7,182 nt of DNA from Syntrophomonadaceae bacterium (GTDB lineage Bacteria > Bacillota > Dethiobacteria > DTU022), in assembly GCA_007136055.1 (NCBI GenBank), contig SLHT01000142.1, forward strand, positions 1 through 7,182, in the 5' to 3' direction. Positions 1 to 6,364 of the stretch are shown piece after piece; the first letter of the stretch is position 1, and each line of letters opens with the position of its first letter. A program made the position numbers and the translations under genes. Under the pieces are notes generated by a model. That model did no database searches, was not told the origin of the DNA, and saw only the letters and a program-made list of their open reading frames with translations.

Positions 1-34
1 GCTTGTTTAATAAAGCATCCTGAAAACGTTTCAT
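1..34 (-). CDS. Possible start of an unidentified gene, cut by the left edge
   Basis: Reading leftwards from an ATG at 34-32 gives an open frame of 11 codons, MKRFQDALLNK, which runs off the window. A GGGGAG ribosome-site-like sequence ends 8 nt before this ATG, which is normal spacing. An in-frame ATG at 40-38 is only 2 nt from that site and so is less likely to be used. The gene would be co-directional with proC and begins 155 nt after its stop. Eleven residues are too few to assign a family. The call rests only on the ribosome site plus an open frame, and chance remains possible. Confidence 0.35.
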   Translation of the reverse strand, partial: MKRFQDALLNK

Positions 35-42
35 CCACATAT

Positions 43-48
43 CTCCCC
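43..48 (-). promoter_or_regulatory. Putative ribosome binding site for the left-edge gene
   Basis: The minus strand reads GGGGAG here, 8 nt before the ATG at 34. It favours that ATG over the in-frame one at 40. It sits at the end of an A+T-rich stretch (about 51-115) that could hold a promoter, but no -35/-10 pair there has convincing spacing. Confidence 0.35.
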
Positions 49-189
49 GCTTATAATATTTAAACTCACGAGCACAAATGATAATAATATTACAGCTATA
101 TACTTAAAGGATAAAAAGCCCTGCAGATATCAGAACTCAGCCGCCGCAAGCGAATCCACCCGCGGACAGGCACCGGATGGTGATACTTA

Positions 190-1002
190 TTACCCCATGC
201 GCAGCTCTTTAGAGCGCTTAGTCGCTTCCCTGACGGCTTTAATCAGGCAGCTTCTAAAACCATTTTCCTCAAGGATCAGCATTGCTGCACTGGTTGTACC
301 AGCCGGTGAGGTAACAATGTTACGTAGCTCAGCCGGGTGCTGGGCATTCGAATCGAGCATCTTTGCCGCTCCAATCACATTTTGAATAACCAGCTTAGAG
401 GCAACATCGCGCCTGATACCAACTGAAACACCTGCATCAATCATCGTCTCAATAAACAGGTATACATATGCAGGCCCTGTTCCGCTCAGTCCTGTAGCGG
501 CGTCCATAAGGTTTTCCGGCAGGCGAACTGTCATGCCCAGTGGTTTTAAAAGGCTTTCGGCCTTCCGGCGTTCCTCGTCGGTAACTGTGTCCCCGGTACT
601 GATCGCTATAGAACCTTCGCCAATCAAACAGGGCGTATTCGGCATTAATCTGATTACCTTCGCACCGGAAAAAAGGCAGCTTTCAATGTAACTGATTGTA
701 ATTCCTGCTGCAATAGAAATGCAAATTTGTTCAGGTTGAACCAGAGGTTTAAGGGAATATAGCAATCCTTCGATATCCTGGGGTTTAACAGCAATAAAGA
801 TATATTTGCAATCAGGTACAAAATCTTTATAGCTGTTAGCAGGAATACAATTAAATTCAGCTGCCAGCTGTTTTTTTCTTTCGTCGTTCAGGTCATAAAG
901 GAAGACCGACGAGGAATCTACTCCGCCCCTTGTAATCATGCCTTTTACCAGAGCTGAACCCATTGCCCCACATCCGATTAAACCAATGCGATCGTTACTC
1001 AT
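190..1002 (-). CDS. proC: Pyrroline-5-carboxylate reductase
   Basis: This cytoplasmic enzyme catalyses NAD(P)H-dependent reduction of 1-pyrroline-5-carboxylate to L-proline, the last step of proline synthesis. The 270-residue length is normal for the family. Visible family features are the N-terminal dinucleotide motif GCGAMG (residues 10-15), AVKPQ (71-75), the RLMPNTP block (118-124), and the C-terminal dimerisation/catalytic region with SGTGPAY (173-179), a conserved DAG (189-191) and SPAGTT (222-227). The usual forms are SGSGPAY and SPGGTT, so this is a slightly divergent copy. The ATG at 1002 is preceded by AGAGGAG at 1017-1011, 8 nt away, and the Rossmann fold starts a few residues later, which supports this start. 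It lies downstream of an amino-acid dehydrogenase operon across a 229-nt gap with its own promoter candidate. The family is clear. Whether it serves biosynthesis or recycles imine produced by the neighbouring oxidoreductase is an inference from context. Confidence 0.95.
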   Translation of the reverse strand: MSNDRIGLIGCGAMGSALVKGMITRGGVDSSSVFLYDLNDERKKQLAAEFNCIPANSYKDFVPDCKYIFIAVKPQDIEGLLYSLKPLVQPEQICISIAAGITISYIESCLFSGAKVIRLMPNTPCLIGEGSIAISTGDTVTDEERRKAESLLKPLGMTVRLPENLMDAATGLSGTGPAYVYLFIETMIDAGVSVGIRRDVASKLVIQNVIGAAKMLDSNAQHPAELRNIVTSPAGTTSAAMLILEENGFRSCLIKAVREATKRSKELRMG

Positions 1003-1038
1003 AAATCATTCTCCTCTGCACTAAAGATCTTAGAAAAC

Positions 1039-1067
1039 ATTCTATCTGAATGAGAATATTAATGCAA
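1039..1067 (-). promoter_or_regulatory. Putative sigma-70/sigma-A promoter of proC
   Basis: On the minus strand a -10-like TAGAAT (1044-1039; five of six consensus bases) lies 17 nt after a weak -35-like TTGCAT (1067-1062; TTG conserved). It is 36 nt before the proC ATG, leaving room for a short leader and the AGAGGAG site. The -35 box overlaps the palindrome at 1064-1079, as an operator would. The spacing is ideal but the -35 is poor, so this is a candidate only. Confidence 0.42.
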
Positions 1068-1079
1068 GTTTAAACTTGC
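1064..1079. promoter_or_regulatory. Perfect 16-bp palindrome, possible operator upstream of proC
   Basis: GCAAGTTTAAACTTGC is an exact inverted repeat of two 8-base arms with no loop. It begins 61 bp upstream of the proC start and covers part of the candidate -35 box. A loopless palindrome is poor as an RNA hairpin but suits a dimeric DNA-binding protein, and its position over a -35 box suggests repression. No known regulator consensus is recognised. The palindrome is directly seen and its function is inferred. Confidence 0.4.
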
Positions 1080-1200
1080 GCATAGCGGGCACTACTGCCG
1101 GCTCAGAAACGAACAGTCACAGCGCTTCCGGCATCTGGTGTCTGATTAAATAGGCAGTCAACCGTACAGGCAACTAAAACCCCTTTGCTTTCTAAGGCTT

Positions 1201-1229
1201 TCGGCTTATGAAAGCTGCAAGTCGGCTTA
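1201..1229. repeat. Short direct repeat of TCGGCTTA, 21-bp period
   Basis: The 8-base unit TCGGCTTA occurs at 1201-1208 and again at 1222-1229, immediately after the stop codon of the FAD oxidoreductase. The start-to-start distance of 21 bp is two helical turns, which is compatible with a protein site, but two 8-base copies in an intergenic region could also be chance. Confidence 0.25.
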
Positions 1230-1231
1230 AG

Positions 1232-2404
1232 TTACTTGAGCGTTTCGGTTTTAGTATCCAGGAGATCGCGTTCGTAGATGAAACAGTTTTGCGCTTCTGA
1301 AGAAAGGCATGATTTACCTTTGGTAATCATTGAAGTAATGTTTCTACCTACCCCGGGACCGAGCATAAGTCCCTGCCCGCACATTCCCACGGCCAGTATT
1401 AAACCCTCCAGGCCGGGCCCATAATCGATTATTGGAACACCGTCGGGGGTCATCGGGTAGCAACCACGCCAGATGCGGCGGATCAACAGGTTCTTTAGTC
1501 TGGGTATTAGTGAAACCAGCCTGCCGGCCAGCACAGGTAAAAACTCAGATAGAGACTCACGGTCTTTCCCGATAAAAAGTTCTTTTGGTGTATAGCAAAA
1601 AATAATCTGGCCTTCTTTATTCTGTCCAAAATAAAAATTAGCAGTTTTGCCTTCCGGGCCCGGGCGCAGATCCACAACCAGCGGGTCTAAAAAATGTTCA
1701 ATCGGCGCTGAAATGCCTGCTTCATGAGAATCAGGAATTACCGGTATTTCTATACCAAGCATGGGGCCATGCTCTGCAGCATCTGAGCCTGCAGCTAAAA
1801 CCACCCACTCTGCGTTGTAGCTATCCTTGTCGGTTTTAACCCCGGTTACTTTATCACCTTCACGCATGTAGCCGGTCACTGTTTCATTAAAGTGGTATAT
1901 TGCACCATGTTTCATGGCCTCTCGTTGAAAGGCAACTGGGGCCAGTATTGATGAAACCTGGCCGTCGTCGGGAGAATAGGTGCCGCCACGCAGATCTTCG
2001 CGGTTGATGCCTGGAATTAGTTCCCTGATATCTTCAGGGTTGACCCAGTTTATTCGCATTCCACATTCTTGTTGGTATGGGATTAGATCTCTTAAGGTGG
2101 TTTCAGTTTTGAGATCATAGACAGGGAAGCAGTAACCTCCTGGCTTCCAACCTATATCGAAACCGTACTTTTCCTCCCATGAAGAGAAGATATCTATACT
2201 AAACAGGCAGGTGGATATTTTCCCAGGGTCTGAATGGGTGGCCCTGACGCCTCCAATCGCAGTTTTGTTTTCACCCTGTCCCGCCGACGAACGCCTGTCT
2301 ATAACCAGCACTTTTAAACCAGCCTGGGCCAGTTGACAGGCAGTAGGATTGCCAATGCTTCCACAACCAACAATTATAACATCAAAGTTTTTATTAGCTG
2401 ACAT
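1232..2404 (-). CDS. FAD-dependent amino-acid oxidoreductase (DAO family; HcnC / sarcosine oxidase beta / proline dehydrogenase beta type)
   Basis: This 390-residue flavoprotein is expected to oxidise the C-N bond of an amino or imino acid, giving an imine and reduced FAD. An N-terminal FAD-binding Rossmann motif, VGCGSIG (12-18), follows strand DVIIV. GGVRATHS (51-58) resembles the segment after the first helix in sarcosine oxidase beta relatives. The C-terminal FAD contact region has WRGCYPMTPDGVP (312-324) and a glycine-rich MCGQGLMLGPGVG (341-353), both typical of the family. The open frame extends 26 codons upstream to 2482, but that part lies wholly inside the preceding gene. The ATG at 2404 has a perfect AGGAGG 6 nt upstream and leaves seven residues before the first strand, so it is chosen. 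The gene overlaps the stop of the 1314-residue fusion by 11 nt, as expected for subunits made in fixed ratio, and relatives pair with HcnA/HcnB-like partners, which are fused in that neighbour. No signal peptide or membrane segment is seen. The substrate is not readable from sequence: proline is suggested by proC downstream, and sarcosine or a D-amino acid are alternatives. Confidence 0.88.
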   Translation of the reverse strand: MSANKNFDVIIVGCGSIGNPTACQLAQAGLKVLVIDRRSSAGQGENKTAIGGVRATHSDPGKISTCLFSIDIFSSWEEKYGFDIGWKPGGYCFPVYDLKTETTLRDLIPYQQECGMRINWVNPEDIRELIPGINREDLRGGTYSPDDGQVSSILAPVAFQREAMKHGAIYHFNETVTGYMREGDKVTGVKTDKDSYNAEWVVLAAGSDAAEHGPMLGIEIPVIPDSHEAGISAPIEHFLDPLVVDLRPGPEGKTANFYFGQNKEGQIIFCYTPKELFIGKDRESLSEFLPVLAGRLVSLIPRLKNLLIRRIWRGCYPMTPDGVPIIDYGPGLEGLILAVGMCGQGLMLGPGVGRNITSMITKGKSCLSSEAQNCFIYERDLLDTKTETLK

Positions 2405-5400
2405 TGTCTGCCTCCTCTGTGCTTTCTGTAAATTCAGGTCCGCTTCCGGCAATGAAGTCTCCGAGATGGACCTCGGCAACAAGGGGCCGGTGGGTAGGCA
2501 TGGTTATTTCTGACATGGAAATACCTTCTTCACGGTATAAACGTAAGATTAAATCATTACAGGTCTTGCCGTTGCAACCGCCCAATCCGGCACGAACAGC
2601 TGCTTTTAGCTGGTTCATGTCGCGAATTCCCGACCGTATGGCCCTGACAATTTCACTTTTTCTAACCCTTTCACAGCGGCAGATAATAGGATCTTCTTTC
2701 CGGCCTAAACTGTCATCCAGCGGTTTACCTGTTTCTATTTCCCTGATCATAAAACCTGCTACCTTTAATTTGTCCTCATAAGGAACTTCTAAAAGCAACA
2801 AACGACGGTTATTTTGTGATCCTCGATCTTTATAAGCGACAACCTTACCCCTGCCGACAATATTTCCTTCCATGTCGGTAGTGGTTACTTCTTCACCCAG
2901 TGGAATAATATCGTTGACAAACTCATAAGGCATAACCAGTAAAGCTTTTTCCTGTTTTGGATCATAGTCATTTAAGACCAGGGTTATAGCTAAACCTGGA
3001 CAGGCTAACACGCACTCCCCGCAGCCGATACAATCTTTGCCATATTCGGGCAGGGATAATATTGAACCGGGCATTGAAATACAGTTACTTGGACAGGCTT
3101 CGGTGCATGGGTTACAGGGTATCTCCTGCATACAGCGAATCAGAGGGTAGACTGAAGCTGTTGAATCTTCAGGTTTAAAAGGCAGGCTTTCTGCAGCATG
3201 ATGCTTTAAAGTATCCCCAAAAGCCTCCCAGTCGCTGGGTACCGGCAGGTCAATCCCCATTTCCTGGGCTATCCTGCGCCCGACAATTTTTCCGGAAAAG
3301 ATCGCGGCAGATGCTTCTGCTATCTCTTCAGCGTCACCCGCCGCATAAGCTTCTAAGCCATATTCCCGGGCTTTGTTGAGCAGTTCATTGACCGGGCTTA
3401 AACCGACCGCCATTAATACAGTATCGACTTCAAATAAGCGTTTTGTACCCGGGATAGGTTTGAATTGGTCATCTATCCCGGCAATAATAACCCGCTCTAC
3501 ATTTTCTTCTCCTTCTATTCTCAGCACTGTATGTGAAGTAAGGACAGGTACGCCCAGGCGCTTAATTTTATCTTCATGGACTTTATAGCCGCCACAGTGG
3601 GGCAGGGCTTCAACGAGACCGACTACATCGATTCCGGCTTGCAGGGCATGATACGCGCCAATCAGGCCGACATTTCCACCGCCGATAATGAATAATCTCT
3701 CAGCGCATTTGACCAGGTCCCGGTTAACCAGGGTCTGGAAAGCTCCGGCCCCATATACCCCTGCCAGGTCAGCCCCTGGGAAGGCAAGGCTTTTCTCCCT
3801 GGCCCCGGTTGAAAATAAAACTTTTTTCGGTTTGACCAGTTTATAAGTCCCGTTCCCGGAAATCCCAAACTTACCATCACTGAAAACACCGACTACGGTT
3901 GAATTCAGCCAGGTATTAATAGTTGGCAGACAGCTTAAATCACCGGCCAGGATATGGCCGATTTCCACACCCCGGTAACCGGCATAGCAATCAGCTACGG
4001 AACCGAAAAAATTATGGGTTTGTAAGCTCAGCTTGCCGCCGAGATCCTGTTTGTCATCAATGATCAACACTTCTACTCCCACATTACCCAGTTCAATAGC
4101 CGCGCTGATGCCGGCCGGTCCGCCGCCAATTATTAAAACATCAGTTTCAACTATTTCAGGTTCAACAGTAATTGTGCCGGGAAGTTCAAGATCTTGCAAA
4201 GCGGGCAGATCCTCGACACTGTTAACCCGCATACCCGGTGTAACAGCAGTCATACATCCTTTAACCGGTTTGCCATCAGCGATAACCATACACTGAGAAC
4301 ATTGGCCGTTGACACAATAAACACCCTGGGCGGCACCATCACGATGGTGGTGTCCGAACACGGTGATACCGGCCGCATAGAGGGCAGATGTAATCACTTC
4401 ACCTTCACGGGCGGTATATTCTTTCCCATTAAAGGAAAATTTAAATACCGGCGCTTCCAGCGGTGGGAGGATTGGGTGGTTATTTATCCTGCGCTGTTTT
4501 TCAATCCGCACCTGTTTCGACTGGTCTTCTACGGCAGCGGTGAATAAAAGCTGCGGTTTTTCTGCCGGTGACTGGATCCATGCGCCGGAGCGCAGTATAA
4601 GTGCATACTGCAGATACTCTTCCGCTGTCGGGCATAACAGTCTCTGTTTGGTGCTTTTAGCGTGGTTGGCTTGCAACTCCCTGCGTTGCTGTGCAGAGAG
4701 AGTAAATGTAAATCTCGCTCCGGGATCTCCTGCCGGCAAACCGGCGATTGCATTCAGGGTTTGCAGGTAGCACTCAGCCGGAACTCCCTTTGGTACCCGT
4801 GGATCGAAAGTAATAATATTTTCTGCCTGCACACCCTTGAGATCTTTTTCTGAGGCCAGGCAGCGGACAACATAGTTTTTATTGTTCAGGAGGGAAGCTG
4901 CTGCTGCCAGGATGTTCAAAACTTCCGGTTCTTCCATGGTTAAGGCAAGAAGCATATGCAGTTCAGGCAGCCTGTCCAGGTAGAGAACAGGGGCTGAAGG
5001 ATCTGAAGATGTTTCAAACCATGAAGATATAAGGAGAGGAAGACTGGTTTTTAATTCCGGTAATTCTTTTAACCAGCCGACAATATCCAGGGCCAGATCC
5101 ATTCCGGGAACAGGTTTTCCATCGGGGATGTACAGCGACAGCAGCTTCTCAGGAATACCGGTCAGAGAATCCCTGTATTCCTGCCATACTTTTAGGGGTC
5201 CTTCCTGCCCAAAACCGGGTTTCAACAAGGCCAGTTGTTCAGCGCCTAAACCGCAGTATTTCAGCAGTTCTTGTGCAGTTACGAGGCGTTTTTCTCCAAG
5301 ATCGCCACCCTTGTAATAAGGACAGCTATCCTTGTCGCGGCAGATCAGGGCCACGCTCTTAGCCCCGGCGGCAATGCAGTAGAGCAGGATCGAAATATCA

Positions 5401-6338
5401 ATACTGCCGATACAGCTAACCCTGATCATATTTTCATCATCGGGCACCGGGGAACGGGGACAGGCAAAGGCAATCTCTCTGCCTTTCAGGTTCTTATTAA
5501 ATAACAGCGTTTCAAAATCTGTTAGCTCTGCAGTTTTTTTCTGCTTTATTGCTCCGGTCGGGCATACCCCGGGGCAAATTCCACAACCGACACATGTTTC
5601 TAAGGAAATCTGGGCGGCTGAGGTGCCGTTTTTATAAAGTACAACCTGTGGTATAGAATAAGGGCATACTTCTTCACACCTGCCGCAACCGCGGCATAAT
5701 TCCGGCTGCACGGAACAGGTAGGTATTTCAAAGTCATGGTTCCAGATGGTGTATACTCCATTTTCCTGCCTAAAAGGAATTGCATCTGTTGGGCAGATAT
5801 AGGTACAGGTGCGGCAGCCGGTACAATTTTCAGCTTTATTCTCGGTGTTTGGACCGATCTGCTTGTCAAACCCACGTCCCAGGGTGGAGATTGCTCCCGG
5901 TCCGCAATCCTGGCAGACCCGGGTACAGAGGCCGCACGTCACACACTTATTGCCGTCTTCTTGCGGAGTGGTAAAGGGAGTATCGTCAATCCCTTCCAGT
6001 CGGGCCAGAGCTTTTACCTTTTCCGAGCCGGGGCACTGGGCCAGGTAAAGCTCGAGCAGGCTTCTGCGTGTTTTTAAGACTGCTTTAGAACGGGTCGATA
6101 CAACCAGGCCGTCTTCAGCAGGATATAAACATGAAGTGACAAGTTTAGTTTTACCATTCCAATCGCTTTTGGTAATTTCGACCATACATAACCTGCAGGC
6201 TCCGCTCGGGGTAAGCGAAGGATGGTTGCATAGTTGTGGAACCCGTACACCGAGGTCATTTAAAATGGACAGAAGCATACTTTTCTCTTCTGTTTGCACT
6301 TTTTGCCCATCAACTGTTATGGTAATATTATTGCTCAT
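2394..6338 (-). CDS. Giant multidomain Fe-S flavoprotein: NuoG/HoxU-like + MvhD-like + HcnA/HcnB-like fusion
   Basis: This 1314-residue cytoplasmic electron-transfer hub contains, in order: a [2Fe-2S] domain (about 1-80; Cys37, 48, 51, 70); a NuoG-style linker lacking the His-Cys cluster ligands (80-125); two ferredoxin clusters (Cys132, 135, 138, 142 and 172, 175, 178, 182); two more (Cys215, 218, 221, 225 and 249, 252, 255, 259); an MvhD/FlpD-like domain (about 288-370; Cys293, 309, 333, 339); an unrecognised region (about 370-625); a second [2Fe-2S] domain of sarcosine oxidase alpha/HcnA type (630-715; Cys675, 680, 683, 695); an FAD/NAD reductase fold (733-1027) with GGGPAG (738-743) and GGGNVG (886-891); a two-cluster ferredoxin (Cys1075, 1078, 1082, 1086 and 1103, 1106, 1109, 1113); a beta-rich insert (about 1130-1205); and a BFD-like [2Fe-2S] domain (Cys1220, 1222, 1255, 1260). 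That predicts up to ten clusters plus FAD. The ATG at 6338 has AAGGA 5 nt upstream, lies 26 nt after the NuoF-like gene and begins the first domain directly. Its neighbours suggest it carries electrons from the DAO-type dehydrogenase to the NuoF-like subunit, possibly with branching. The domain calls are strong and the overall reaction is inferred. No symbol fits the whole fusion. Confidence 0.9.
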   Translation of the reverse strand: MSNNITITVDGQKVQTEEKSMLLSILNDLGVRVPQLCNHPSLTPSGACRLCMVEITKSDWNGKTKLVTSCLYPAEDGLVVSTRSKAVLKTRRSLLELYLAQCPGSEKVKALARLEGIDDTPFTTPQEDGNKCVTCGLCTRVCQDCGPGAISTLGRGFDKQIGPNTENKAENCTGCRTCTYICPTDAIPFRQENGVYTIWNHDFEIPTCSVQPELCRGCGRCEEVCPYSIPQVVLYKNGTSAAQISLETCVGCGICPGVCPTGAIKQKKTAELTDFETLLFNKNLKGREIAFACPRSPVPDDENMIRVSCIGSIDISILLYCIAAGAKSVALICRDKDSCPYYKGGDLGEKRLVTAQELLKYCGLGAEQLALLKPGFGQEGPLKVWQEYRDSLTGIPEKLLSLYIPDGKPVPGMDLALDIVGWLKELPELKTSLPLLISSWFETSSDPSAPVLYLDRLPELHMLLALTMEEPEVLNILAAAASLLNNKNYVVRCLASEKDLKGVQAENIITFDPRVPKGVPAECYLQTLNAIAGLPAGDPGARFTFTLSAQQRRELQANHAKSTKQRLLCPTAEEYLQYALILRSGAWIQSPAEKPQLLFTAAVEDQSKQVRIEKQRRINNHPILPPLEAPVFKFSFNGKEYTAREGEVITSALYAAGITVFGHHHRDGAAQGVYCVNGQCSQCMVIADGKPVKGCMTAVTPGMRVNSVEDLPALQDLELPGTITVEPEIVETDVLIIGGGPAGISAAIELGNVGVEVLIIDDKQDLGGKLSLQTHNFFGSVADCYAGYRGVEIGHILAGDLSCLPTINTWLNSTVVGVFSDGKFGISGNGTYKLVKPKKVLFSTGAREKSLAFPGADLAGVYGAGAFQTLVNRDLVKCAERLFIIGGGNVGLIGAYHALQAGIDVVGLVEALPHCGGYKVHEDKIKRLGVPVLTSHTVLRIEGEENVERVIIAGIDDQFKPIPGTKRLFEVDTVLMAVGLSPVNELLNKAREYGLEAYAAGDAEEIAEASAAIFSGKIVGRRIAQEMGIDLPVPSDWEAFGDTLKHHAAESLPFKPEDSTASVYPLIRCMQEIPCNPCTEACPSNCISMPGSILSLPEYGKDCIGCGECVLACPGLAITLVLNDYDPKQEKALLVMPYEFVNDIIPLGEEVTTTDMEGNIVGRGKVVAYKDRGSQNNRRLLLLEVPYEDKLKVAGFMIREIETGKPLDDSLGRKEDPIICRCERVRKSEIVRAIRSGIRDMNQLKAAVRAGLGGCNGKTCNDLILRLYREEGISMSEITMPTHRPLVAEVHLGDFIAGSGPEFTESTEEADNVS
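2411..2416 (-). promoter_or_regulatory. Perfect Shine-Dalgarno inside the fusion gene that sets the start of the FAD oxidoreductase
   Basis: The minus strand reads AGGAGG here, 6 nt before the ATG at 2404, within the last codons of the 1314-residue gene. It decides the downstream start in favour of 2404 over the upstream ATG at 2482. Together with the 11-nt overlap ATGTCAGCTAA (2404-2394) it indicates translational coupling of the two subunits. Confidence 0.8.
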
Positions 6339-6364
6339 TATTATCCTTTCCTTACGGTTAAGTT

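Noticed and set aside
110..189. Terminator or T-box-like element after proC
   Set aside because: A GGGTGGATTCGC stretch vaguely recalls the T-box consensus but misses the core ACC, and the leader would be too short. The CTTTTT at about 114-119 has no pairing stem directly before it.
1034..1090. 13-codon minus-strand frame (MRKFKLALIFSFR) upstream of proC as a leader peptide
   Set aside because: It has no ribosome site, spans the candidate promoter itself, and has no run of proline codons as expected for proline attenuation.
1197..1215. Hairpin GCTTTC/GAAAGC after the FAD oxidoreductase as a terminator
   Set aside because: The stem is only 6 bp with a 7-nt loop, and the nearest T run on the transcribed strand is more than 10 nt further and only four long.
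2405..2482. 26-codon N-terminal extension of the FAD oxidoreductase starting at 2482
   Set aside because: It lies wholly within the coding sequence of the fusion gene, has no family resemblance, and the ATG at 2404 has an ideal Shine-Dalgarno and normal distance to the FAD motif.
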